This document shows positions 12,555-21,977 of a stretch of DNA of 64,000 bases, piece by piece. The notes under the pieces were generated by a model. That model saw only the letters and a list, made by a program, of their open reading frames with translations, was not told the DNA's origin and ran no database searches. Source of the DNA: Phialocephala subalpina (lineage: Eukaryota > Ascomycota > Leotiomycetes > Helotiales > Mollisiaceae); NCBI GenBank assembly GCA_900073065.1, contig FJOG01000008.1:411631-475630 (forward strand). The letters run 5' to 3'. How positions within the stretch are numbered: position 1 is the first letter of the stretch; the number at the start of each line of letters is the position of its first letter. A program made the translations under genes and the position numbers.

Positions 12555-13169
12555 ATGGGAGAAATCGGCGAATGGTCTCGGGTCCTGAAAGAGCATCGAA
12601 AGAGACAACGGGACCTGGGTAGAAACACCCCGAAACGACGATGCCGAGATTGGATTCTCATCAAAGGCGGCGTTCACTATGCACGAAATCGATCTTCTTC
12701 CACAAGATACTGTCGAGTGCTAGGGACCACTCGAGGGATGAAGGTTATCGGAGTCGGCAGTGTTGAACTCGTTGTGAAGGCAACTTTGGGTGGCATGGGC
12801 ATAAGAAAAATTCGGCTGGACGATGTGCTGCATATGCCGGATGCGGTCTGTAACGTATTCAACCCGACTCGCAAGAAATCGAACTTCATTATACATGACC
12901 ACCCCACCGAGACAATGGTTTGAGTTGCAGGAGGGGAAAACCTATTCTACGCATCTGTGTTCCGTGGTTACAGGAGATTGGTGTTGGCGGATAGCGTTCT
13001 GGGAGAGAGCTTCTTGAAAGATATCAGGGCGACGGGCAAGCTGGTATTAGGCATTACACTCTGCGAAGATAAGGCAAGGTACCTGGGAATGCGACATGTT
13101 GTACTGTACAAGAGCACCGGCTGCCCACACTCCTTGATCCCGCCTTCGCTGAAACCCAAGTCCAACTAG
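12555..13169 (+). pseudogene. Array copy A1: copia-protease-like barrel protein, one in-frame stop
   Basis: First of six paralogs. ATG 12555 opens a frame starting MGEIGEWSRVLKEHRKRQRD, a basic leader shared with A2. The core follows the order of a Ty1/copia protease-like beta-barrel: DWILIKGGVHYARNRSS, then VIGVGSVELVV, then IRLDDVLHMPDAVCNVFN. A TGA at 12921-12923 interrupts the frame, and the same frame resumes as GENLFYASVFRGYRRLVLAD, the C-terminal block shared by all copies, up to 13169. One nonsense codon is therefore the only visible lesion. No intron of workable size removes it without deleting the conserved CNVFNP block. The catalytic Asp expected in WILDSG is Ile here. Read-through or an unseen splice form cannot be excluded. 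Confidence 0.6.
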
Positions 13170-13294
13170 ACTACCCATTCTATTTCGTAGGAGCCATCGG
13201 GTAAGTCAATGCATACTACCACGGCCAGCCTGTTACTTCGGTCAATGCGCCCTTGAAGTCTATACTTCCTGCTTCAATTCCTGGTTGTGGCAGC

Positions 13295-13338
13295 GCTCGC
13301 AATACTTGCACCAAAACAGTGTGCAATCCAGAATCATG
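13295..13338 (+). repeat. Cys-codon-rich element downstream of A1
   Basis: 44 bases matching 15829-15872 (downstream of A2) at 31 of 44 positions, 10 of the 13 differences being transitions. In the shared frame both keep the Cys codons of a CX5C run. It shows that A1 and A2 were duplicated as a longer unit. Confidence 0.5.
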
Positions 13339-13347
13339 GGATCAAGA

Positions 13348-14328
13348 TCATCTCGTCATGAGGAAGTACCCAAGGACGAAAATTGAAGGAACTAGCAGCA
13401 GAAGCCACCTCATCACGGCTTCTTTGATAAGAGCCTTGAAAGCTGTCTGTACCGCAAGCTTATCGTTTGCGTGTGGAAATGGCTCATCTGGAATTGGAAC
13501 ATTCAAGATTTTGCAGAGCGGCTCCCATCCATCCTTCACATTGAAAAAGAATAGCCTCTCTGGTGGGACTACACTTCTAATGTAATTATGATAAACTTCA
13601 AGGAACTCTATTCGACATCAACATCTCAGCTTCCCAATCCTGACAGTCAACTTACCAGGTCCATCGACTTTCGTATCAAGAGGTAATATCGTATCTCCCC
13701 TGCAACAAAGTCAGCACCCAGCTCAAGCCGCTCTTTTCTCAAAAGGAAGCACATACTTCTTCTTCATCGCATCACTCCATGCCCTGAACCACCTCAACTT
13801 CGGCATCGAGGCAAAGACATAACCAATCCACCACGGCGCCACAGCCTTCAATTCCACATAGCTTGCCCACCATTTTTCTGCGTCACGTGTAGTGACAATA
13901 ATCTTCGCATCGGGGAACGCTTCAGCTAGTTCTGGGACAAACATGTAGCAGCACCAATCTGTGCAAGCTACATACCCTGCAAGTAGGTCTTTCAATTGTG
14001 TTTTGGTACTTTCTTTCGTATTTCGGGGGTCGAGGGCCTCGATCCATTTCTTGATGAATTCTGGAGAAATGTTTAGGCCGTGTTTCGATGAAAAGAGTTC
14101 AAGGAAAATACCTTCTTCTCGCACGAGACTGGCAGCACCGCCGTGACATACGGGGCCTTTGAGAAGTTTCTGAAGAGCTAGTGTGAATGATACTGTTGCT
14201 GTTCGAGAGAAGCCTGCACCGATCACTTGGATACGCTGCGAGAGATCAGTCGGCTTTGCTTTTTGAGTCTCAGAGAGGATGGTATTGGTGTCTGCATAAT
14301 GAATGGTTCTGATGGGTTTTCTTTCCAT
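13348..14328 (-). CDS. Sulfotransferase-like P-loop protein (Sulfotransfer_4 type)
   Basis: Three exons on the minus strand: 13757-14328, 13656-13699 and 13348-13607, giving 291 aa. Donors GTATGT and GTAAGT and consistent phases support the model. It belongs to the fungal family often misnamed 'NAD dependent epimerase' but built on a sulfotransferase P-loop fold: RIQVIGAGFSRTATVSFTLAL is the nucleotide (PAPS)-binding start, PDAKIIVTTRDAEKWWASY the second motif, and FFFNVKDGWEPLCKILNVP then DEPFPHAND the C-terminal family signature. A hydrophobic segment (WLLLLVPSIFVLGYFL) at the C-terminus suggests a membrane tail. The substrate is unknown. It lies antisense between array copies A1 and A2 and appears intact while its neighbours are decaying. 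Confidence 0.88.
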
Positions 14329-15083
14329 GGTAGTCGAGCTGAGCTGTTGAAAGGTTCGACGATGGACAGTCGAAGGGAGTTTTTAATATGGAAATTCCTC
14401 CTATTTGGACTCGGTGGAAGCAGAACTGAGGTGAACGGGCTTCAATCCTGCTTCCGCCATGTGTTACTCGTGTACAAATACGGTATCTTCAGATCTTCCC
14501 CTATGCCACTTCAAGATGAAGTCGGGGTAGTGCAGAGGCGCCATTCAATAGTGCGCGGAACGAATGGACATCGCTACAACCAACCTCCTCGGCATTTTCC
14601 TTGGGAGATCTGCGTCAATCAAAGCCACGAAAAAGTCCCTTACAGAATCGACACCGCAGCGAGCAGTAAGAAGAACACTCGGGAGACCATCTTACTTGAA
14701 AGCTTGAAGATCTACAGATACTATTTATGGGGTACCACAAACTGAGAGATCGGCTCTCTCGTCAAAGCCCCTTTTCGTTCTCGGTGAAGGGCTGACTTCG
14801 TACCTCGACAGGCCCCGCCACACGACGCTTAAGCCACGATCAAGCTACCTCAATTTCAAACGCGTCAGGATAAACAGCTCGGGACGACTCTCCTTGCTTC
14901 CGTGCTTCCTTTTCCTGTTTCTTCACTCACGCTCAATTACCCCTCGTTTGAACTTGTATAATTCATTCATTGGGGAATTCTGCTGCTATTAAACGTGCAT
15001 TCATCTTCAGTTCTAGAGTCAGTTAGAAGCCTCAGTAGCATGCACACGTGTTGGCACTTTGTAGATCAATTGACTTCCGCACA
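14329..15083. other. Shared 5' region of the sulfotransferase-like gene and array copy A2
   Basis: Divergent intergenic region of 755 bases with no supported ORF; it should hold both promoters. Confidence 0.5.
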
Positions 15084-15594
15084 ATGGGCGAGATTGGAGA
15101 ATGGTCTTGGGTCCAGAAGGAACATCGAAAGCGACAAAAGCGTGCATCGAACGCAACAAAACCAAGATGCCGCGACTGGATCCTCGTCAACGGGACTCAC
15201 CACTATGCCAAAAATCGAAATACCTTTGATCAATATCGTCGAGTCGAGTCCACACCTACCGATTTAGGGAACATAATTGGAGTCGGAATTGTCTTCCTCA
15301 TGGTGCGCAAGAGTCCAACCCAAAATGACACGATGAGGGTTAGGTTGATCGATGTCTTGCACATTCCAGACGCACCTTGCAACGCGTTCAAGGTTCGATG
15401 TCGATGTCAGCAAAGACTTTGTGAGGTGCTATCGAGATGGAGAGAGCGTCTGCTATGGCAAAACATTTCGTGGCTATAAGAGATTGGTTCTGGGCGATGG
15501 TGTGTATGGAGGAAGCACATTGAACGACGTTCGAAAAGCGGGAAAGAAGCTGGAGCTGGGCATAATTCTGAGCGAAGACGAGGAGAAGAATTAG
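15084..15594 (+). pseudogene. Array copy A2: copia-protease-like barrel protein, one frameshift
   Basis: Starts at ATG 15084 with MGEIGEWSWVQKEHRKRQKR, nearly the A1 leader, followed by DWILVNGTHHYAKNRNTF, IIGVGIVFLMVRK and VRLIDVLHIPDAPCNAF. Close to 15388 the similarity jumps to another frame, which continues RDGESVCYGKTFRGYKRLVL and ends at TAG 15592-15594 after a SEDEE motif, as in the siblings. One small indel is the only lesion seen. The catalytic Asp position (WILDSG) is Val. A sequencing error would be enough to explain the break, so expression evidence matters here. Confidence 0.6.
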
Positions 15595-15649
15595 GATTGA
15601 TAGAGGAAGAAAAGCAATTTGTAAAGGCGGGGGAGAGTGCCGACGAGAT

Positions 15650-15894
15650 GAACGGCCTACGACCTCACGGCCAGCGACCTTTCCTATGTCTTAGGCTTGG
15701 AATGTTTGGCAATCTTCCCAATACTTCTTGGCGAACTCCTTCGACCCCTCCTACCGAGATTCGGCGTCTCAATGCTCATGGCAGAAATGCAGGCTGAGCA
15801 AGAGCGTGCGATGCCACCTTGTGGTTGTGCTTGCGATACATGCATCAGGGCATCGTGCAACTCGGAATCCTGCAAGCAAAACGTCCTAGCTTAG
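15650..15894 (+). other. Open frame with hydrophobic stretch and Cys-rich tail downstream of A2
   Basis: An open frame encodes a hydrophobic segment (LAIFPILLGELLRPLLP) and a Cys-rich end (PPCGCACDTCIRASCNSESC). The first in-frame ATG is 15772. Part of it (15829-15872) is duplicated downstream of A1, so it travelled with the array unit. It may be a final exon of the A-type gene, a separate small gene or a relic; I cannot join it to A2 with a convincing splice. Confidence 0.3.
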
Positions 15895-15949
15895 CGCCAA
15901 CAAGTAAGTGGATCTACTTAGATACTCCTTCGGCGGTCTCAATCGCAGC

Positions 15950-16628
15950 ATGTATTTTAAAGCAGAGAAGCAAGGTAATTTGAATCCACACAAGACTTGT
16001 TTCAGTGCTAATTTCTGCCCGCTCAGTATTCGTTTTGCATTGTACCTCAACAGGGGACATTGGCGAATACTTCTGCGACTACAAGGCGGCGGAGAAACAA
16101 GTTCAACAACAGAAGTAACAAAATGACCAAAATGGGCACAAGCAAGAGAAGCCGAAGAACTCTCAGAAACGTCGATGCTACCACTGGCTGCTCACCAGCG
16201 GCGCCCAGTATGCGAAGAATCGATCCTCCTTCAAAACATACCGACAAATCCGCGAAACAGTCGGATCCTCCAAAGTCACCGGCGTTGGAACAGTTGAATT
16301 AGAGGTTCGCAAGAAAGCCGATTCGCTAGAGACGGGCCAGGTCATCCTACGCAACGCCCTACATGTCCCGAGCGCGATCTGCAGTGGCTTCAATCCTGCG
16401 ATGATCCAAATAAATGAAGGGTTGGGAAATATTACTGGCGGATGGAGTACTGGATGTCAAGGGTTTGATCGTGAAGGTCATCAGCTTTGGCATGGACGGT
16501 TCTTCTGTGGACTGGTTAGACTTGTCTTGGCTGGCAATCCTCAGGGAGAGTCAGAGCTGAAGCTAGGAGAGGTGTATTCTCTGAGTATGTTCATTTCTGG
16601 TGCGGAGAAGGCAGCTTTTGGTATCTGA
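15950..16628 (+). pseudogene. Array copy B1: copia-protease-like barrel protein, in-frame TAA
   Basis: Likely exon 1 is 15950-15974 (MYFKAEKQ plus one base); a GTAATT intron ends at CAG 16053, and the frame resumes as GDIGEYF, comparable to the GEIGEW start of A1/A2. TAA at 16116-16118 sits in a Gln-rich stretch (VQQQK, stop, QNDQNGHK), where CAA-to-TAA is the simplest cause. After it the frame is open to TGA 16628: RCYHWLLTSGAQYAKNRSSF, KVTGVGTVELEVRKK, VILRNALHVPSAICSGFN, then CGLVRLVLAGNPQGES and the terminal AEKAAFGI. The motif reads LTSG where an active copia protease has LDSG. There is no in-frame ATG between the stop and the core, so an intact product from this copy looks unlikely. Confidence 0.55.
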
Positions 16629-16976
16629 GCATCCCAGCCACGCCAGAACTTCTTTCTTCAGGGCTATGGGATAGCGAGAAATCAAATTCCTGGCAGGAAA
16701 AGAGATGACTAGAAAGTCCAAGCAACACTGGGAGATTCACTTGATATTTGCGGAGGAAAATTTAACGATATCAAAGAAACAAAGGGCGTGCCTGCACACT
16801 TTTTCATTTTTCTCTCTGTCTTTGAAGGACGATCAGAGTGGTCGTGGAAGCTATTGAAGCTACCCCTGCAACTGCTGACTCAGCCCCTCACTGACCCCGC
16901 TTTTCTCAATATATCTCCCAACATCTGATGCCACACCGAAACTCCAACATCGGAGGAAAACCAACACTTATTTTCT
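16629..16976 (+). promoter_or_regulatory. Upstream region of array copy B2, duplicated before B3
   Basis: Intergenic. Around 16850-16930 it carries CCCTGCAACTGCTGACTCA and, further on, ACATCTGAT; the same order with small changes recurs at about 17965-18025 upstream of B3. The promoter was duplicated with the gene. The TGACTCA core resembles an AP-1/Gcn4-type site, which is inference only. Confidence 0.45.
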
Positions 16977-17740
16977 ATGACATTACATTCAATTCTCGCT
17001 TGCAGTTTACAGGGATCAACTGCGGAGATTGCAGAGCTTCAGAACACGACCGATCCTCCTCAAAGCTCCCCTGGTAAATCTCATCGGAGAGCTACGTGTA
17101 CATCAGCGGGGCCTCAGAGCTCTCAATCAAGCTTCTGCTCTCCCAGTCTTAACATATTAAGTCTTTCTAAGTACTAGGACATTATAATCTGCGAGCTAGT
17201 AAGCATTGCAGACTCTCCTCCCACGATCTATGCCGCTGACTGCCTACAGTGCCTATTGCAACGGCGGATCTCGAGGCAGAGCGATGCTTCGATTGGATGA
17301 ACACAAGCGGCTCCTGCCATTACGCCAAGAATAGATCCTCCTTCTCGACCTATCGTCCTGTCGAAGTCACGATTGGAGCAAACAACACGCCAATTCTTGG
17401 TGTTGGTACGGTTGAGCTTGAAGTGAAGAAGAGTCCTAGCAGCAATGAAACGGGTCGGATAGTCTTGTATAACGTCGTTCATATGCCGAGTGCTATTTGC
17501 AATGGCTTTAGTCCCATGACTCAAGCTGGTGAGGGACTGGGTACTGGTGCTTCGTTCGGCGGTACAAGAGTCGAGGGAACCGAGGGTGGTATGACGGTTT
17601 GGTATACGGAAAGATTCTGTGGGCTGGATCGATTGGTGCTCGCGGGAAATCCACAAGGAGAATCGCACATGACGCCCGGTTCACATTACTCCTTGAGCTT
17701 GTATCTCAGTGCCGACGAGAAGAGAGCACTCGGAATCTGA
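16977..17740 (+). CDS. Array copy B2: intact copia-protease-like barrel protein
   Basis: Exon 1 16977-17073 (MTLHSILACSLQGSTAEIAE...) joins in phase 1 to exon 2 17250-17740 over a GTAAAT...CCTACAG intron, giving 195 aa without lesions. Exon 2 begins at the same place and phase as in B3. The core is CFDWMNTSGSCHYAKNRSSF, ILGVGTVELEVKKS and IVLYNVVHMPSAICNGFS; the C-terminal block is VWYTERFCGLDRLVLAGNPQ, ending DEKRALGI. The order W-x-x-(D)-S-G, GVGTVEL, DVLHxP and C-N-x-F matches the beta-barrel of Ty1/copia Pol (the TNT 1-94-like domain in my memory of Pfam), but the catalytic Asp is Thr. No reverse transcriptase, integrase or long terminal repeats lie nearby, so this is better read as a host-kept domain than a live element. 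The role is unknown. Confidence 0.6.
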
Positions 17741-18142
17741 GCTCTGACCTGTGCGTGTCCCACATATCGATGGCATTGAAGTCAGCTCTTGGGAGAAGGA
17801 AGGAAGTGGTCCAAATCCGGTTCGAAAACTAGCGAGGCCAAGGGGCATTGAGGTACTGTCTGAGGAGCTGGCTTCTTCACTTCCTTTGGGCCAGAATCTA
17901 CTCTACTCATGCAAGAGAGATGTGCAGACTTTCTATTTCCGTTCTCCATTCAATGTTCGAGCTGGGGGGTAGCTTCCCCTGCCCCTGCAGTGCTGACTCA
18001 CTACCACCCCGCCCACCAACATCTGATCTTGTTTGCAGCTCCTTCTTTCTTTGCAAACACCCAGTTTCTAGCACAAATCCCTCGACAGATACCCACAAGC
18101 TTCGAGACACAACTTCAATCCTCACAAGTCATAGCATTCCTC
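17741..18142 (+). promoter_or_regulatory. Upstream region of array copy B3, duplicate of the B2 promoter
   Basis: Contains the CCCCTGCAGTGCTGACTCA ... ACATCTGAT block shared with the region before B2. No separate gene is supported. Confidence 0.4.
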
Positions 18143-18798
18143 ATGAATTCAAGCAGTAGCGATTTCAGTCCAGCAACGATCGCCATCACCTTGCTTTCCA
18201 TGACAGCAACAATCCTCCTTCTACCAACGTCTCGCACCTCCATCCGCAGATTCACTTCCAATAGTAAGCAGTGCCCGCTTCAAGGATTCGCTTTATCGCA
18301 CTAAAATTATCTGTAGTGTCTATTGTAGGGGCAGATTCTAGCTCTACGACGACCGCCGAGGTCGACAGCACCCGATGCTACGACTGGATCAACACCCTGG
18401 GCCCATGCCATTACGCCAAGATCGTTCTTCCTTCAAGACTTATCGTCCGGTCAATAAGACCGTCGACGGGGAGAACCAAAGTCACTGGCGTCGGAACCGT
18501 CGAGCTCGAAGTTAGGAAGCGTCCGAATAACAACGAGACAGGCCGAACGGTACTATACACTGTTTTACATGTCCCGAGCGCAATCCGCAACACCTTCAAT
18601 TCAACCCCCGACGGCAATGAGGGCGTAGGCGTAAACACCATCATGGATGACACACCAGTCTAGTACGCAGAGAAGTTTTGCGGTCTATCTCGTTTAGTAC
18701 TTACTGGTAATCCCAAGGGACAATCCACGATGAGGCCTAGTGGAGGTTATGCTTTGACCTTGTATCTCAGTCCTGAGATCAGAGCTCTCAGCATTTGA
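18143..18798 (+). pseudogene. Array copy B3: copia-protease-like barrel protein, TGG-to-TAG stop and local frame scramble
   Basis: Exon 1 18143-18263 encodes a Ser-rich start and a hydrophobic segment (IAITLLSMTATILLLP), a likely signal anchor. A GTAAGC intron leads to exon 2 at 18317 (SIVGADSSS). The core RCYDWINTLGPCHYAK is followed by about 20 residues unlike the siblings (18421-18475), explained by two compensating indels, because the sibling sequence appears in a neighbouring frame. Normal similarity resumes at KVTGVGTVELEVRK and VLHVPSAIRNTFN. TAG at 18661-18663 stands exactly where B2 and B4 have Trp (TVWYTE, QIWYAE). After it CGLSRLVLTGNPKG continues to TGA 18798. The catalytic Asp position is Thr. 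Confidence 0.6.
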
Positions 18799-19073
18799 GG
18801 CGGCGGAAAGGTCCGAAATATAGGGAGGAGACTCTTGTTCTCTTTCTATGCTCCAAATCAAACAATGCGGGGCCCATCCTTTCAAGATCCTTTCAGCAAC
18901 ACGGGTAAATGCATTGAAGCACTTCTCCTACGGGCTCTTAGATGCCTGTTATAGGTCTCTCAATTTTGGTTTAGGTCCATCATTTCATTGTCCTTTCAAT
19001 CTACAAATGCCTGCAGACATCAGAAATATTGGCCTGCACAGGAAGCTAGAAAGAGGCTCTTCCTTGTTCCAAG

Positions 19074-19813
19074 ATGGAGAATACAGAAGGTAAATCTCAC
19101 TTCAGAATTTCCTAAGGCACTCTGAGAAATCGAAAATGTTGGATCCCCCGCAAATATTGCATTGTTAATCGATCGTGTTTCTAGTTATCGATCGCGAGAT
19201 GGAATATCCCAAGAAGCATCTCGACACCTCCAAGGAGACAGAAGAACAACAAGTATCCATCATCACCACTACAGATAAAAGTCGATGCTACGACTGGATC
19301 GTCACTCTTGGAACCTGTCAATACGCCAAAGATCGATCCTCGTTCAAAACCTACCACTCCATCCCAGAAATCATTATCGGACCCACACTTGGCCCCAAAC
19401 TTGCCCCTGGGCCGACGAGAATCATCGGCATCGGTACCATCGAGCTCGAGGTTCGAATGAACTCCCAAACGGACGAGACAAGCCTCATCACTCTCTACGA
19501 CGTTCTTCATACCCCCGATGCTCCTTGCAACGGTTTCAACCCCATGCGAAAGGAAATAACAGAGGGATGTGGTAATCATTGTGAATTCGATGCAAGGGGC
19601 GCAACATCAGTGACAGTAAGAGGATTCTCGGATGGAGAACAAATCTGGTACGCCGAGGAGTGTTTCCAAGGTGGGCCGTGGATGTTAATTTTGGCGGGCG
19701 AACCGGAGGGAAAGACGTATCTGAAAGCAGGGCAAGACTACCAGTCCAGCATGTTCATTGATCCTGAGGATGCAAAGGCTCTTGGTATCCGATGTGGAAC
19801 TTTAGGTGGTTAG
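19074..19813 (+). CDS. Array copy B4: intact copia-protease-like barrel protein
   Basis: A tiny first exon 19074-19089 (MENTE plus one base) joins by a GTAAAT...TTTCTAG intron to exon 2 19185-19813, giving 214 aa; a start at ATG 19199 without the first exon is also possible. A hydrophilic leader (KKHLDTSKETEEQQ) precedes the core RCYDWIVTLGTCQYAKDRSS, IIGIGTIELEVRMN and ITLYDVLHTPDAPCNGFNPM, then GEQIWYAEECFQGG, LILAGEPEGK and DAKALGI. The frame is uninterrupted. The Asp of the protease motif is Thr. Compared with B2 it has an extra Gly/Pro segment (GPTLGPKLAPGP) before the GIGT strand. It is the last copy of the array; function unknown. Confidence 0.6.
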
Positions 19814-20704
19814 GGATGAAATGGCCAGAAAATAGCTCCTCGCCCTTGCTAAGACTTACCGGGCTTCAATTTCTCGGCTTCGCTAGAACTTTCTAGGCCG
19901 CTTCTTGTGTTAGAACTTACGTCAGTCCAACTGGGGAAAGTTCAAGCGATGATGCTGGGAGATTGAAAAGGCTGGCTGGCTATGGAAGCAGTACAGATTC
20001 ACCCAGAAGGTTGGTCTCGTTCAAGCACACCACCTTCCCTCATCGGTAGCGTAATTACTTACTTTTACCTCCTTCATTTTCAAGTTCTCTTTCAACTTCC
20101 AACTCCAACATTCACTTTAATCTCTTACTTCTCTTTACAAATATACTCAGGATTAATTTTTTCTTGCGCTGGTTCCGTTTTAGTCTGCGGACCTAAGCTA
20201 CGGTCGCTTTTACTTGAACTGAGGCTAAGCGTGCCTAAGCCGAGGGTGAGCATCCTGAGCATCCTGAGCACAGCCTGATCACGACCTAAGCAGCGCCTGA
20301 GCAGCCTGAGCACACAAGCCTGAGCGCATCCGGGGTTTCCTCGGGGCCCACCTAGCCTCGCTGCTTTAATAGTCTTATTATGGGTGAGCTGGGTGAAGTA
20401 GGCAATTAGGATGAAATGTCTATTGTAATAGCCGAGGAGGCTTTAGTTCACATGTGATTCCGGGAACCAACGCACTGTTAACTCCTGAGCCCTTGCCTAA
20501 ATCTTTTAATATATAAGTATATGGTTCGAGATTAAACTACATTATTAAGAGTAGCGCTCAACGGCATATAGGAGGGGCTCCATCCCGAGAAGTGGAGGCA
20601 AGACTATGTTTAGGAGTTATAATCCAGGTTATCATACAAGTTATCTTTCCCTTTCTACTACACGCTTTTGTTTCGTACTGATGGTAGTAGCCATTTCGTC
20701 CAAA
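19814..20704. other. Intergenic region with repeat DNA upstream of the DUF1996 gene
   Basis: No gene supported. Holds a CCTGAGCA-type minisatellite (20226-20331) and sequence related to the dispersed repeat found again at 22172 and 29963. Confidence 0.5.
20226..20331 (+). repeat. Imperfect CCTGAGCA minisatellite, likely part of a dispersed repeat
   Basis: About ten imperfect copies of an 8-9 base unit (CCTGAGCA and variants such as CCTAAGCA). The neighbouring CCTAAGCCGAGGGTGAGC resembles the core of the repeat at 29963-30091. Confidence 0.55.
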
Positions 20705-21977
20705 ATGCAGTGGAAGGCTCTCGCCCTAGCACTTCTTGTGGAGCATGGCTCTAGCCAAGGGACGACGCCAATGTTACGTTTCAGTTGCTCGCAGCTTGTC
20801 GTCGACCGTTTAGACCCTCTAGTTAATCCTGGCATTGTACCGTCGCCACATCTCCACCAAATTGTCGGAGGTAATTCTTTTAACGCTTCTATGGACCCAA
20901 CAACGCACGATCTCCCTACAGCCTCTACATGCACTAGCTGCACGTTCTCAGAAGATTTTTCCAACTACTGGACCGCAGTTCTATATTTTCGAGCCCGTAA
21001 CGGAACGTTTAAGCGCGTACCTCAAATCGTGAGCGAAGGTCTCTATGGCAATGGCGGCATTACAGTGTATTACATCCCATCGTCCAATAACAAATCAACG
21101 GTTACTGGCTTTAAGCCCGGCTTCCGTATGCTTGTTGGAGATGCCTCACTACAATCGCCAGGCACGGCGCGCAAGGTGTGCCATCGTTGTATGCCAACAT
21201 CAGGAGACAATAGTAATATTAATTGTGGATCTCCTGACGCCCAAACGCTTCCCACGGGCATCTGTGCCGGCGGCATACGTTCGGTTATTACCTTTCCCAC
21301 CTGTTGGGATGGTAAGAACCTAGATAGCCCGGACCACGAAAGCCACGTTACCTATGGAATAGGCTCAGGGTCCAACGATGTAGGTCCAACTGGTAACTGC
21401 CCAGCAAGCCATCCCGTGGTGTTACCTCAAGTAATGTACGAAGTCATGTGGGACGTAAGTGTTATCTTTATCATTTTGTTTCCCGGCCTTTCTTTTGCGG
21501 TATTGTATAAAGTCCATTTACTAATTCAATGTATACCACAGACCCGATCCTTTAATGAAAAGGACTTATGGCCCGAGGATGACTCGCAGCCGTTCTTCTG
21601 GAGCACTGGCGATAAGTGAGTCTCTATCCCTCTCTAGCATAACTTGCAGTCAGACTGCGACTCTAAAAACAATGTGCAGGAAAGGATACTCGCAGCACGG
21701 GGACTACGTCTTCGGCTGGAAAGGCGATTCTCTCCAACGTGCTATGGACACGCGCTGTACTGGTGACGCTTGTAAGGAACTAAAGACCCAGACTGCGGAG
21801 GAAGCGATGAAGTGTACTAAGCCGCAGGTTGTTAAAGATGATATCGATGGATGTAAGTTATATTTTCTGACTGTTTTAGGAAGTTCTTACGGATTTGATC
21901 TAACTGACTACTTTATAGGGCTAACTGCTCTTCCGGGTAATGGTATGGCTTCTAGATTGGTTTCCATAAGAGCTTAG
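20705..21977 (+). CDS. Secreted DUF1996 protein (paralog 1)
   Basis: Exons 20705-21454, 21542-21615, 21680-21852 and 21919-21977 give 351 aa. I start at [11 protein letters not shown], a short signal peptide, because it aligns with the leader of the paralog at 48291; an upstream in-frame start at 20606 is less likely. The mature part is a DUF1996 domain: [71 protein letters not shown] and [18 protein letters not shown], with many Cys and conserved His/Asp. DUF1996 proteins are extracellular, often linked to wall or plant-polymer degradation sets, but have no firm activity. The two upstream introns of the 48-kb paralog are absent here, while an intron after YEVMWD is unique to this copy. Repeat DNA flanks the gene on both sides. 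Confidence 0.85.

Noticed and set aside
12900..12923. Treating the A1 stop as an intron
   Set aside because: GTTTGAGTTGCAG is only 13 nt, and longer options remove the conserved CNVFNP block.
16060..16302. Arg-rich plus-strand ORF over copy B1
   Set aside because: It is the wrong frame; the family-like residues are in the frame ending at 16628.
18694..18885. Minus-strand ORF over the end of copy B3
   Set aside because: Antisense of the conserved RLVLTGNP block.
12555..19813. Reading the array as one active copia retrotransposon
   Set aside because: No RT, RNase H, integrase, primer-binding site or LTR pair; six separate units each with its own stop and promoter.
20226..20331. CRISPR-like array
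   Set aside because: Units of 8-9 bases without spacers; a minisatellite in a fungal genome.
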